Source: Yaniella flava (GTDB lineage Bacteria; Actinomycetota; Actinomycetes; Actinomycetales; Micrococcaceae). Taken from it: DNA of 64,000 nt. The DNA is taken from assembly GCF_039529295.1 (NCBI RefSeq), contig NZ_BAAAMN010000005.1, positions 1 through 64,000 on the forward strand, in the 5' to 3' direction. The first letter of the stretch is position 1. The number at the start of each line of letters is the position of its first letter. The notes beneath the pieces are model-generated. The model ran no database searches, was not told where the DNA came from, and saw nothing but the letters and a program-made list of their open reading frames with translations. This document shows positions 15,711 through 24,465 of the stretch, in pieces. The translations under genes were made by a program, and so were the position numbers.

Positions 15711-17045
15711 ATGAAACAACAGCCAGCGCACACACGTAAGAACCGTCGGACAACGCTCGGCGCCGCTGTGCTCAGCATTGCGGTGCTCGGACTGACTGCC
15801 TGCGGCCCGGATACCTCCGGTGAAGCCACCGAAGCAGAAGCAGTAGAACTCGAGGGGGTTGAACCGGCAGAAGAGATCACGTTCTGGACCAACCACCCGG
15901 GTGGCTCCCAGGATGTCGAAAACGAACTGATCGCCGAGTTCACCGAAGACACCGGGATAGAGGTGAACGTCGTGACTTCAGGAGCGAACTACGAAGAAAC
16001 CTCCCAGCGATTCCAAACAGCACAGGGCAATGCGGAAGCCGACATCGTCGTGCTCTCCGATGCCACGTGGTTCCCGAATTACCTCAATGATTCCCTGATG
16101 CCGGTTGACGACCTGCTCGAAGCTGCCGAGGTCGACCCGTCGGGTTACGTCGAAGCGTTATATCAGGATTACCTTTACGAAGACGCCCACTACGGGGTGC
16201 CCTACGCACGGTCGACCCCGTTGTTTTACTACAATGCTGACCACTATGAAGAAGCAGGTATCGAGGCCCCACCAGAAACCTGGGAAGAAGCAGCCGAAGT
16301 ATCCGACCAGCTGATGGAAGCCGGTGTCGCGGACGCGGCTTTCACTTTCCCACCACAAGACCAGTACCCAGCGTGGTCAATGGCTAACCTCGTTTGGGGG
16401 TATGGGGGCGCATGGTCGGATGAATGGGACTTCTCGGCGGTATCTTCTTCAGAGACCGTCGAGGCGTTAGAGTTCGCCCGAGACGCCACGAACGACTGGG
16501 CGAGTGTGGCATCGGGGGACCCGGCTGATGACTTCTCCGCTGGCGCGACCAGTCAAATTGTGCAGTCCACCGGCTCCCTGGGCGGGATTCTTGAATCTGC
16601 CGACTTTGAAGTAGGAACCGCATTCTTGCCGGGCGGACCTGCTGCCGAAGGTGAGACCCCAACCGGCGGTGCCGGTCTGATGATTGCTTCGGATAGCACA
16701 CCGGAACGTCAGCTGGCGGCAGCTATGTTTGCCGGTCACATGTCGAGTCCTGAGGCAACCGCTGAGTTCTCAGCTGCAACTGGTTACGTACCGGTCCATG
16801 TGGATGCTGACATGTCGGATGTCTACGCGGAGACTCCACAGTTTGAAACTGCCGTCGACCAGCTCGAGCGCGCACGTGTGCAAGATCATGCACGACTGTT
16901 CGTTCCAGGTGGCGACCTGGAACTCTCGCAGGCGCTGCAGGACATCCTCACCACGGATGCTGATGTTGAAGAAACCATGCAGGACGTCCAAGCCGAGCTT
17001 GAGTCGCTCTATGAGTCGGACTTGGCTGACGAAGTAGAACAGTAA
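15711..17045 (+). CDS. ugpB: Extracellular solute-binding lipoprotein, UgpB-like
   Basis: 444 residues. Twin basic N-terminus, hydrophobic helix and lipobox LGLTAC (Cys about residue 31) show a lipid-anchored binding protein. ITFWTNHPGGSQDVENELI at the start of the mature domain, YARSTPLFYYNADHYEEAGI near residue 165 and an aromatic-rich ligand cleft are typical of the UgpB branch of type 1 sugar-binding proteins. The likely ligand is glycerol 3-phosphate or glycerophosphodiesters, but another polyol or sugar cannot be excluded. The 91-base gap to the ATPase gene contains a strong hairpin. Confidence 0.78.
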   Translation: MKQQPAHTRKNRRTTLGAAVLSIAVLGLTACGPDTSGEATEAEAVELEGVEPAEEITFWTNHPGGSQDVENELIAEFTEDTGIEVNVVTSGANYEETSQRFQTAQGNAEADIVVLSDATWFPNYLNDSLMPVDDLLEAAEVDPSGYVEALYQDYLYEDAHYGVPYARSTPLFYYNADHYEEAGIEAPPETWEEAAEVSDQLMEAGVADAAFTFPPQDQYPAWSMANLVWGYGGAWSDEWDFSAVSSSETVEALEFARDATNDWASVASGDPADDFSAGATSQIVQSTGSLGGILESADFEVGTAFLPGGPAAEGETPTGGAGLMIASDSTPERQLAAAMFAGHMSSPEATAEFSAATGYVPVHVDADMSDVYAETPQFETAVDQLERARVQDHARLFVPGGDLELSQALQDILTTDADVEETMQDVQAELESLYESDLADEVEQ

Positions 17046-17062
17046 ACTCCACTCGAATCGCC

Positions 17063-17105
17063 GGGGTGAACCCGTGGGCCCATTACGTGCCTGTGGGTTC
17101 ACCCC
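17063..17105 (+). promoter_or_regulatory. Intercistronic hairpin between binding-protein and ATPase genes
   Basis: GGGGTGAACCC (17063-17073) pairs perfectly with GGGTTCACCCC (17095-17105), an 11-bp GC-rich stem with no T-run. In transporter operons such hairpins after the binding-protein gene protect its mRNA 3' end and reduce downstream expression, giving more binding protein than ATPase. Partial terminator activity is also possible. Confidence 0.6.
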
Positions 17106-17136
17106 AACCCTTGTCCTGCGAAAGGTAATAGCAACT

Positions 17137-18288
17137 ATGGCATCTGTAATCTACGACGCGGCGAGCAGAATATATTCCGCTGGTGCCCGTCCGGCCATTA
17201 ACCAACTCGAACTCGAGATCAAAGACGGCGAGTTCCTCGTGTTGGTCGGTCCGTCTGGCTGCGGAAAATCGACTGCGCTTCGCATGCTCGCAGGGCTCGA
17301 AGAAATCGATGAGGGTCGCATCCTCATCGGTGGGGAAGACGTCTCTGACGTGTCGCCCAAAGATCGCGACATCGCCATGGTCTTCCAGAGCTATGCGCTC
17401 TACCCTCACATGACGGTTGCTGACAACATGGGCTTTGCCCTCAAAATCGCCGGAGTATCGAAACAAGAACGGTATCGCCAGGTTCGAGAAGCCGCCAAGT
17501 TGTTAGACCTCGAGGACTATCTCGAGCGTAAACCACGAGCATTATCTGGTGGTCAGCGACAACGTGTAGCCATGGGACGGGCGATTGTCCGGTCTCCAAA
17601 GGTCTTTCTGATGGACGAGCCCTTATCGAACCTTGACGCCAAGCTCCGGGTCCAAACCCGCACTCAAATTGCAGCGCTGACCCGAAAGCTGCAGGTCACT
17701 ACCGTGTACGTCACCCACGACCAGGTCGAAGCGATGACGATGGGCGACCGGGTGTGCGTCCTGAAAGACGGTATCCTGCAGCAGGTCGATGTGCCGCGAA
17801 ATCTCTATGCTCGGCCCGCCAACGTCTTTGTTGCTGGCTTTATTGGCTCCCCATCCATGAACCTGCTCACGGCCAACCACGATGGGTCGAGCGTTGAAGT
17901 CGGTGATCAACGATTCGAGGTCCCGGCTGGAATACTGCAGCGAGCCTCAGCCTCCACCGTCACACTCGGGATGCGTCCTGAAGATCTTCACCTCGTAGGT
18001 GCTGAGACCGGCGGATTGGAGATGGAAGTTCTTTTGACGGAAGAATTGGGCGCAGATGCCTATATATTTGGTATTCCCAAGGGCTTCGAAACGCTGCAAC
18101 CCACGATTGTTCGGGTCGATGGACGGAAACCTCCAATGAAGGGCGAAACTGTCTATGTTGCTCCCGATATCTCGTATCTGCACGTGTTCGACTCGGAAAC
18201 CGGGTTACGTCTCAATGAGGATGTTCCTGAGCACACACCGCAGGCGCAGCTGGCCGACGTAGCAGCGTTGCAAGAAGAAGATACCTAA
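17137..18288 (+). CDS. ugpC: ABC transporter ATP-binding protein, UgpC/MsmK/MalK-like
   Basis: 383 residues from ATG 17137 (AAAGG upstream). Walker A GPSGCGKST (about residue 37), Q-loop in VFQSYALYPHM, signature LSGGQRQRVAMGRA, Walker B VFLMDEPLSNLD and switch histidine VTHDQVEAM are all intact. The C-terminal 130 residues form the MalK-type OB-fold regulatory domain (GMRPEDLHL, then RVDGRKPPMKGETV). It energises the two permeases upstream. The 25-residue tail is acidic. Confidence 0.88.
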   Translation: MASVIYDAASRIYSAGARPAINQLELEIKDGEFLVLVGPSGCGKSTALRMLAGLEEIDEGRILIGGEDVSDVSPKDRDIAMVFQSYALYPHMTVADNMGFALKIAGVSKQERYRQVREAAKLLDLEDYLERKPRALSGGQRQRVAMGRAIVRSPKVFLMDEPLSNLDAKLRVQTRTQIAALTRKLQVTTVYVTHDQVEAMTMGDRVCVLKDGILQQVDVPRNLYARPANVFVAGFIGSPSMNLLTANHDGSSVEVGDQRFEVPAGILQRASASTVTLGMRPEDLHLVGAETGGLEMEVLLTEELGADAYIFGIPKGFETLQPTIVRVDGRKPPMKGETVYVAPDISYLHVFDSETGLRLNEDVPEHTPQAQLADVAALQEEDT

Positions 18289-18367
18289 TTTTGCCCGTCC
18301 CTTTGTTCCACGGTGGTTCCTTGTTGAGGAGAACTCGCGATTCTCGCATGACTGGTAGAAACTCGTC

Positions 18368-19012
18368 TCAGTGCTCTTGAGCCGCCGAACCTAAAACACC
18401 ACTCCTTGCAGAGTGGGGACTGAAGATCCGATCGAGATGATCCTCGACGACAGCCAGAGCCTCGTCGGCTGAATAGTGCCCGACAAGCAGGTGAGAAACC
18501 AGGCCATCAGTGACGGCCACGAGAGTCATCGCCTCACGGTCGGTCGCGAACTCCGAAGAGACTTGGTGGATGGCTTGCGCAACGTGCAGCTGACCTGCGA
18601 TCAGCTCATGTAACCCAGCCCAGGCATCCCGAATTAGCGTGGCAAGATCAGCATCCACCGCGGAACGTGCGACGAAGGCTAGCCAGACCGAACTGCCGAT
18701 GCGTTGTGCTTCATCCAGCGGCAGGGTCTGATGCATGACCGTGCGGATTACCGTTCGAGGGTGGTCAGGCTCCTGCGATTCCGTCAACGAATTGGAGGCC
18801 CCAGAGTTTGCCAGGTCGATCATATATTGACACGCGAACAGAATCATCTGGTCCTTGGTGCCGAAGTAGTGCTGTACTGTGCCCATGGAAACGTTGGATT
18901 CCGAAGCGACGGCGCGCAGAGTCACCGCATCGAGCCCACGGTTGGCTGTGATGTGCCAGACGGTTTCGGCAAGCTTCTGTCGGCGCTGTTCGTGATCAAC
19001 GACTTTCGGCAT
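18368..19012 (-). CDS. TetR-family regulator of the adjacent ABC exporter
   Basis: 214 residues from ATG 19012. The helix-turn-helix (VTLRAVASESNVSMGTVQHYFGTKDQMI, read around residues 27-55) is standard TetR/BetI type; the C-terminal half is a ligand-binding helical domain. It is divergent from the ABC ATPase gene at 19113, and the 100-base space between holds both promoters, so it most likely represses that operon. Ligand unknown. Confidence 0.85.
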   Translation of the reverse strand: MPKVVDHEQRRQKLAETVWHITANRGLDAVTLRAVASESNVSMGTVQHYFGTKDQMILFACQYMIDLANSGASNSLTESQEPDHPRTVIRTVMHQTLPLDEAQRIGSSVWLAFVARSAVDADLATLIRDAWAGLHELIAGQLHVAQAIHQVSSEFATDREAMTLVAVTDGLVSHLLVGHYSADEALAVVEDHLDRIFSPHSARSGVLGSAAQEH

Positions 19013-19112
19013 CCAAACCCTCCCTATTTTTATCATGCGAGTGCATTGCGTTAAACCAGGTCTTTGTTTTATTATAATACAACTGCATAAAAAACATGCG
19101 GAGTGGACCTCC
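19013..19112. promoter_or_regulatory. Divergent promoter region, TetR gene / ABC exporter
   Basis: A consensus -10 hexamer TATAAT lies at 19073-19078 for the rightward operon, with a weak -35 near 19050. A short palindrome ATGC-GAGT-GCAT at 19034-19045 lies between the two starts and is a candidate TetR operator half. Confidence 0.45.
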
Positions 19113-20075
19113 ATGATCTCCGTCGCGAAGATCGCAAAGCACTATGGCGGCACAACAGCGGTTGATGATGTGTCGTTTGACGTCCAGCCGGGTGTTGTGA
19201 CCGGGTTCTTGGGCCCAAACGGAGCCGGCAAGACCACGACCATGCGCATGATCTTAGGACTGGACCGGCCTACATCCGGTGTTGCCACCATCAATAACCG
19301 CTCCTACGCCGATGTTCCAGCCCCTATGCGTGAAGTGGGTGCGCTACTCGACGCCAAAGCGATCCAGACGGGTCGTACGGCGCGCGACCATCTGCGGTGG
19401 TTGAACCGAGCCGGTAACTTGCCGTCGGGTCGCGTCACTGAAGTATTGAAGATGGTGGAGTTATCTGATGTGGCCGACCGGCGGGTTGCTGGATATTCGT
19501 TGGGTATGTTCCAACGCTTGGGGATCGCAGCGGCGCTGTTAGGTGATCCGGAAACGCTCATCCTCGACGAGCCATCCAATGGGCTTGACCCTGCCGGTAT
19601 GCGTTGGATCCGTGACTTCATGAAGGATATGGCAGCACAGGGGCGCACCGTCTTTGTCTCCAGCCATCTTATGGGGGAGATGCAGCAGTCCGCCGACCAG
19701 GTGATCGTGATCAACCGCGGACGGCTCGTGGCCGATGTTGACGTTGAACAGCTGTTCACGTCTGCTGCGCAAGTGATCGTACAGTCGCCGCGAAGCGACG
19801 AACTGCGTGTTCTACTGGTCGACCATGGCGCGAAAATTCACCAGACAACGAGTGAGGCCACCGTTGGTAATGAATCTCAAGGGATGGACCCTGCCCACAG
19901 TGCGCTTCGGGTCGCCGGGCTGGGGGCACCACGGATCGGTGAGTTGGCTGCAGCAAACCGGATACCACTGTATGAACTAACCCCCGAACAGACCGATCTC
20001 GAAACTGCATTCTTGGCGCTGACCGAGCAAGAAACCCTTGGTGTGGAGGCTTTACATGACCGTGGCGAACGTTGA
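19113..20075 (+). CDS. ABC exporter ATP-binding protein
   Basis: 320 residues from ATG 19113. Walker A GPNGAGKTT, signature YSLGMFQRLGIAAAL (a degenerate LSGGQ usual in the CcmA/DrrA branch), Walker B LILDEPSNGLDP and the switch histidine in VSSHLMGEM are present. The C-terminal 100 residues form the accessory domain typical of bacitracin/lantibiotic-type exporters (BcrA/NatA-like). It overlaps the permease gene by 20 bases. The substrate is unknown; regulation by the divergent TetR gene suggests a toxic small molecule. Confidence 0.85.
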   Translation: MISVAKIAKHYGGTTAVDDVSFDVQPGVVTGFLGPNGAGKTTTMRMILGLDRPTSGVATINNRSYADVPAPMREVGALLDAKAIQTGRTARDHLRWLNRAGNLPSGRVTEVLKMVELSDVADRRVAGYSLGMFQRLGIAAALLGDPETLILDEPSNGLDPAGMRWIRDFMKDMAAQGRTVFVSSHLMGEMQQSADQVIVINRGRLVADVDVEQLFTSAAQVIVQSPRSDELRVLLVDHGAKIHQTTSEATVGNESQGMDPAHSALRVAGLGAPRIGELAAANRIPLYELTPEQTDLETAFLALTEQETLGVEALHDRGER

Positions 20076-20877
20076 CCAGCAATCGACCGTGCTTCGTCGT
20101 AGCGGGTTGAAATCTGTGATTGCCTCCGAGGCGATAAAGATATGGACGCTGCGGTTCCCACGTGTCCTCGTAACCCTCGCGGTCGTGCTTGCTGCGGTGA
20201 CCGCTCTGCTGTTTCTACTGACAATCGATGTCACACAAGGTGACTCGCTGGCTGCGCTGTTGTGGGCCGATATTGCCAGTACGGCTTTGCTCGGCGTCGA
20301 CGCAACCGCAGTCGTCTTCATCATCTTGGGGGCATGGTTCGTGGCCTCCGAATATGCCACGGGGATGATGCGCACCACCCTGGTGGCTACGCCGAACCGC
20401 GTTAAGGTCTTTTCGGCGAAGCTCCTCGTGTTGGCAGGGGCCGCAGTGCTGGCAGGCTTGGTGTCCGTTCTCCTGGCGATACTCGTGGCGCAGTTGGTTC
20501 TGGCGGTATCCGGTCTACCGGTGCTCAATTTGATGGACGGGGAACTTCTGCGGATGGCGTTGGGCAGTCTCCTGATGGTGTCTTTCTATGCTGTGCTGGT
20601 TGCTGCTCTTGCGTTCATTGTCCGCACTACCGGCGGTGCAGTGACGGCCACGCTGGCAGTAATGTTTGCTCCCGCCGTGGTCTCAATGCTGCCTAACGCG
20701 GCGCAGCAATTCCTGTTGCCGATGTTTCCGAATGCTGCGATTCTTAGCATTTCTGGATCAACCGACCCCGGCCAGGCAGTGCACTTGGTTCCGCTCCTCG
20801 CCGTGGTGGTCCTGGCGTGCTGGCTGGTCGTTGTGCTCGGTGCGGCACTGACTCTGTTCTCCCGCAGAGACGCGTGA
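20056..20877 (+). CDS. ABC-2 type exporter permease
   Basis: 273 residues from ATG 20056. Six hydrophobic segments (first around residues 38-56, last around 245-265) in the layout of ABC-2 permeases working with NatA/BcrA-type ATPases. ASEYATGMMRTTLVATPNR is the conserved cytoplasmic coupling segment of this permease family. It overlaps the ATPase gene and so is translationally coupled. Confidence 0.82.
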   Translation: MTVANVDQQSTVLRRSGLKSVIASEAIKIWTLRFPRVLVTLAVVLAAVTALLFLLTIDVTQGDSLAALLWADIASTALLGVDATAVVFIILGAWFVASEYATGMMRTTLVATPNRVKVFSAKLLVLAGAAVLAGLVSVLLAILVAQLVLAVSGLPVLNLMDGELLRMALGSLLMVSFYAVLVAALAFIVRTTGGAVTATLAVMFAPAVVSMLPNAAQQFLLPMFPNAAILSISGSTDPGQAVHLVPLLAVVVLACWLVVVLGAALTLFSRRDA

Positions 20878-20878
20878 G

Positions 20879-21115
20879 TTATGAAACGCTCGCGGTCTGT
20901 GCCTCAGCAAACTGCGGCGTATCAACGCGTGTGCTCAAGTAGTTTCCGATCGCCAGGCGGTTGATCTCGGAGCGGCTGACGATACCAACCATGTGACCAT
21001 CCTGCTTGAGTAGTGGATGTTCGCATAACGGATTGCAAAATTTCGCTGTAATCCACATCTGCGGTGAGTGCACTGCCGGAGCCTTTCCCTTAGTCTGTAA
21101 CCTCGATACCCGCAT
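20879..21115 (-). pseudogene. CBS-domain protein fragment
   Basis: The readable part is GHMVGIVSRSEINRLA, the C-terminal strand-helix unit of a CBS domain, followed by 28 ordinary residues to a stop. Upstream the frame degrades into non-domain sequence and overlaps the SRPBCC gene, so at least three quarters of a CBS protein are missing. I interpret it as the tail of a deleted gene. Confidence 0.4.
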
Positions 21116-21560
21116 CTAGGGTTTCAGCCAACTCGGCCAGCTTGGTCACCGACCGGCTCAACGCTTCTTCGGTGTTCGCTCTGGCGCGCTCAAACCGGGT
21201 CTCATCGGTCAGTTCGCTCCAGTCATACGTGTGGCGTACTAGCGTCGTGAGGTCATTGACCGGTTCGAGTTCCCACCGCCACACATGACCGCGAGGTTCT
21301 TCGCCTACCGGGGCCGGCTTCCAAGCGATACGGCGGCCCTCTTCAAACTCTACCACCTCGTTGTCACGGCTTTGGCCGTTCGTGAGCTCCATGGTGAAAC
21401 GTTGGCCGACTCGATCGATGCGTTGCCCCTGATCAGCACGAGATAGGTTGTCGTTACCGTCAAATTGTGGGTGGCGGGCTGGGTCGGCGATTAACTTGAA
21501 AACCTGGGCGGCTGGGATCGAAACTTCACGTTCGGCGCTGGTAATGCGTGATTCAGTCAT
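21090..21560 (-). CDS. SRPBCC family protein
   Basis: 156 residues with the START-fold pattern: REVSIPAAQVFKLIADPARHPQFDG at the N-terminus, central strands GQRFTMELTNG and GRRIAWKPAP, WRWELEPV and a long C-terminal helix. It is a second, clearly different SRPBCC gene from the one at 3382. Related actinobacterial proteins are annotated as dimethyladenosine-transferase-like or polyketide cyclase; function and ligand unknown. Confidence 0.8.
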   Translation of the reverse strand: MTESRITSAEREVSIPAAQVFKLIADPARHPQFDGNDNLSRADQGQRIDRVGQRFTMELTNGQSRDNEVVEFEEGRRIAWKPAPVGEEPRGHVWRWELEPVNDLTTLVRHTYDWSELTDETRFERARANTEEALSRSVTKLAELAETLDAGIEVTD

Positions 21561-21809
21561 GGCTCCACTCTTTCACTGGTTACCGTCTCCGTCTAGTGGC
21601 GTTTGGCGTGAAGTAATCCTGCCCCAGCTTTCCTGCGTCACTATGGTGGCAGAGCCGTGCAAGGACAGTCTTGAACAGCTTAAGGTGCTCATGCCTGGGC
21701 ATATAGATACCCAGTTTGGCTCAGCGTTGAAACATGCACGAAAATCTTGGACTTGCTGTCTTTTATAGGAGAAAAGTATTTATCAGTTATATAAAGGAAA
21801 GAATTCAGT

Positions 21810-22024
21810 ATGGCAATAACAAATGTTGATTTAGACCCAAAACTCATCGAACGCGCCAGGGCATTGACCGGTGAACGGTCGAACAGGGCGGTTCTTGATT
21901 TAGCGTTGCGCAGGCTCATTGCTTCTAAACAGAAGGCGTCATGATCGATGGTATTGCGGGGCTGGAAGATTTCCCCGCAGAGCTTGGCGCTCCTGTCGAG
22001 CTACCTGCATCTAAGTCGTCGTGA
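21810..22024 (+). pseudogene. vapB: VapB-type antitoxin, frameshifted
   Basis: ATG 21810 starts MAITNVDLDPKLIERARALT, a standard type II VapB ribbon-helix antitoxin, but this frame stops at TGA 21942-21944. The expected C-terminus (MIDGIAGLEDFPAELGAPVE) continues in the next frame from 21941 and ends at TGA 22022-22024, overlapping the GTG of vapC as GTGA. The ancestral gene was therefore coupled to vapC, and one base has been lost near 21935-21941. The 44-residue product keeps the DNA-binding half but lacks the toxin-neutralising tail. Confidence 0.8.
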
Positions 22025-22434
22025 CCGATTATCTAGTGGACAATTCGGTTTGGGCAAGGCTGGCTACGGGCGATCCAAATATTGTCACGCGGTTGGGTCG
22101 GATCGAGCGGACGTCTGCTGATCTTTTTGTGACCTGTCCGCCCTAGGTGTTGGAATTCTGCCATAGCGCTCGTACTCCGGCGGATCATGCACACTACCGC
22201 GAACAGGTTTCTCTGGGGTTTCCACTTGAAAATGCTCCTGACGAATCTCTTGTACTCGACATACAAAGTGCAATGTGGAACTCAGGTTTGATCCGTGCAG
22301 CCGGCTCATTAGACATTCTTGTCGCAGGATATGCCATTGTAAATGACGCCACTGTGCTAACAGCCGACCACGATTTTGACCATATTGCCACCGTGATTGA
22401 CCTGCGGCACGAGTATGTCACGCCGTCGAACTAG
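22021..22434 (+). pseudogene. vapC: VapC PIN-domain toxin with an internal amber codon
   Basis: The frame from GTG 22021 reads TDYLVDNSVWARLATG (first PIN aspartate), is interrupted by TAG at 22144-22146 after VTCPP, then continues in the same frame VLEFCHSARTP and GSLDILVAGYA to LTADHDFDHIA and a stop at 22434. A glutamine codon CAG changed to TAG explains the break. All the acidic residues of a PIN RNase are otherwise still encoded, so the mutation is recent. With the antitoxin frameshifted as well, loss of the toxin is expected. The downstream half (from GTG 22147) lacks the first catalytic aspartate. Confidence 0.82.
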
Positions 22435-22724
22435 ATGCCGTCATATCTGGAGCAAATCACATCTGTGCTCGAGAGGCGGGAGGAGACGCAAGCGCTGCGG
22501 GAAAGCCGAATCGAGCAGGGATAGGCCGAGTGCGACTGTTCGGTCTTCGTTCTACTTTTCTGAAAGGGGCTCCACCTTTGTGGGAGGAGGGTAAACGATC
22601 GGTCGCTAAAAAGAATACCTATCTGATCTTCGTGCCACGATTTCAACCTGGCAAGTTCAACCTCTAGCCGGACGATGCGGATGAGCGTGAAATCGATGTA
22701 TGCAATGCAAAACTCGGTCGCCCA
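22435..22724. other. No recognisable gene
   Basis: A 29-codon ORF (22435-22524) directly follows vapC and encodes a charged helix; it is probably debris. Beyond it one frame is open over about 40 codons (reads KNTYLIFVPRFQPGKFNL) without start or known domain. No terminator or RNA gene was recognised. Confidence 0.35.
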
Positions 22725-23339
22725 CTACAAGCCCCGAGGCTCTGCGGTGGTGTCCATTGTTGCGGGCCACTTCGGTGCCTGAGGTTGCCACGCGGACATT
22801 GCGTTGAGTAGTGCTGTCGGGGTGGTTTCCACAATGAGTGTCTCGCGGAACCTGGACGAGATGAAACCTTGCTCCGTCATGTGGTCCAACATTTCGAGGA
22901 GCGGTTGCCAGAAACCATCGACATCATAGAGCGCGACGGGCTTGGCATGGAGGCCCAACTGCTGCCAGGTCCAGACTTCGAAAATTTCCTCGAGCGTCCC
23001 AGCGCCGCCCGGTAACGCCACAAAACCATCGGCGAGGTCTGCCATGCGAGTCTTGCGGATGTGCATATCTGGCACGACTTCGAGCGTTGAAAGACCGGGG
23101 TGCCCGATCTCGCCGTGCACCAGCGATTCAGGGATCACACCAATCACATCGCCACCTGCAGCAAGCGCACTATCTGCTACGACTCCCATGAGCCCGACTT
23201 TGCCGCCGCCGTAGACAATATTTGTGCCGGCCTTGACAGCAGTTCGTGCGAATTCTTCGGCTGCGGTTGTATATTCAGTAGAGGCCCCGTGGGCCGAACC
23301 GGTGAATACTGCAAGACGGTTGAGATGATGAGGTTGCAT
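22725..23339 (-). CDS. LOG family protein (TIGR00730)
   Basis: 204 residues from ATG 23339 (MQPHHLNRLAVFTGSAHG). The nucleotide-binding YGGGKVGLMG and the catalytic LPGGAGTLEEIFE motif of lysine-decarboxylase-like LOG proteins are intact. These hydrolyse cytokinin riboside 5'-monophosphate or, in bacteria, nucleoside 5'-monophosphates to free base. The long ORF upstream of 23339 is on the opposite strand to the hydrolase gene and not coding. Confidence 0.87.
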   Translation of the reverse strand: MQPHHLNRLAVFTGSAHGASTEYTTAAEEFARTAVKAGTNIVYGGGKVGLMGVVADSALAAGGDVIGVIPESLVHGEIGHPGLSTLEVVPDMHIRKTRMADLADGFVALPGGAGTLEEIFEVWTWQQLGLHAKPVALYDVDGFWQPLLEMLDHMTEQGFISSRFRETLIVETTPTALLNAMSAWQPQAPKWPATMDTTAEPRGL

Positions 23340-23445
23340 CTTGTCGAGAGTAGCATGACGGAGTGATAAGCTCACGGCGGGACAGCTCATAGCGCAGCTG
23401 AAACGCGCCGGGGTGGTACAAAGGTCATTCCGTAGGAGGAGGACG

Positions 23446-24465
23446 ATGCACATGCCACCACAAGACGGGCAGACAGGTTCGCCGAACACCCGTCGCTCAC
23501 TGGTGAATCGGCTCCTTCGAGCAATACTGGGCCTGTTTGCGGCACCACGGGTGAACATGCTCGAAGAGTACGAGAAGATCCGCCGTAGGCAACGTCGACT
23601 TGCCGCATCATTGGCACTGTCATCGCGGGCTGAGGACTGCGAGATGCCTTCTGATGACGGGAACCATCAGATTCCGGTACGGGTATTCCAACCAAAAGAC
23701 CGTTTGCGTGATGACGTGTTGGTGTTCTTTCACGGTGGTGGTTGGGTCGTCGGCGACGTGGAGAGTTACACTCCGACATGTGACACGATGGCTGATCTGA
23801 CCGGATGTGTGGTCGTCTCGGTGGACTACCGTCTGGCACCAGAACACCCCTTTCCTGCGGGTCTGAACGATTGTTATAGCGTGGTTCGGCACCTGCTAGA
23901 CGACCCGAGTACGGTCGGCCTCGACGATGCCGACAACATTGTGTTGATCGGCGATTCTTCGGGGGCAAACCTGACCGCCGCCGTCTCGTTGCTGCTGCAA
24001 GAACGCGGCCATCGCGGCGCGACCCGACAAATTTTGCTCTACCCTGTGACCCACTGGAATCACGATCCGGCGACCTCACCGTTCGACTCGGTGCGCAAAC
24101 ACGGAAAAGATTACCGACTCACTAATATTGAAGTCGATGATTACTTCAAGCTCTATCTGACCGATCAACAACAACGCTCCAATCCACTCGTGTCACCATT
24201 GGAAGCCAAAGACCTCGCCGGCCAGCCCAGCACGCTGGTGATCACCGCCGAGCTGGACTTACTGGCGGATGAAGGCGAAGCGTACGGTCGAGCACTTGAA
24301 CAGGCTGGTAATGCGGTTCAGATACATCGGGTGGACGGCGCGCTACACGGTTTCATCGCGTTGCCACGCGTCTCCCGATCTCTGCGGGAGGCCTACGAGG
24401 TGATCAATACTTTTCTTGGTGAACCAACCGTTGACGAACAACCCGGTTCTCAGGAGTCGGCATGA
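23446..24465 (+). CDS. Alpha/beta hydrolase, hormone-sensitive lipase family
   Basis: 339 residues from ATG 23446, preceded by AGGAGGA. HGGGWVVGD (oxyanion hole), GDSSGANL (catalytic Ser), DLLADEGE (Asp) and ALHGF (His) make a complete HSL-type triad. The first 60 residues are basic and amphipathic and may touch membrane or the partner. The stop overlaps the next ATG as ATGA, and the same coupling continues to the third gene. Expected activity: deacylation of a small ester or lipid made by, or competing with, the neighbouring acyltransferase. Confidence 0.88.
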   Translation: MHMPPQDGQTGSPNTRRSLVNRLLRAILGLFAAPRVNMLEEYEKIRRRQRRLAASLALSSRAEDCEMPSDDGNHQIPVRVFQPKDRLRDDVLVFFHGGGWVVGDVESYTPTCDTMADLTGCVVVSVDYRLAPEHPFPAGLNDCYSVVRHLLDDPSTVGLDDADNIVLIGDSSGANLTAAVSLLLQERGHRGATRQILLYPVTHWNHDPATSPFDSVRKHGKDYRLTNIEVDDYFKLYLTDQQQRSNPLVSPLEAKDLAGQPSTLVITAELDLLADEGEAYGRALEQAGNAVQIHRVDGALHGFIALPRVSRSLREAYEVINTFLGEPTVDEQPGSQESA

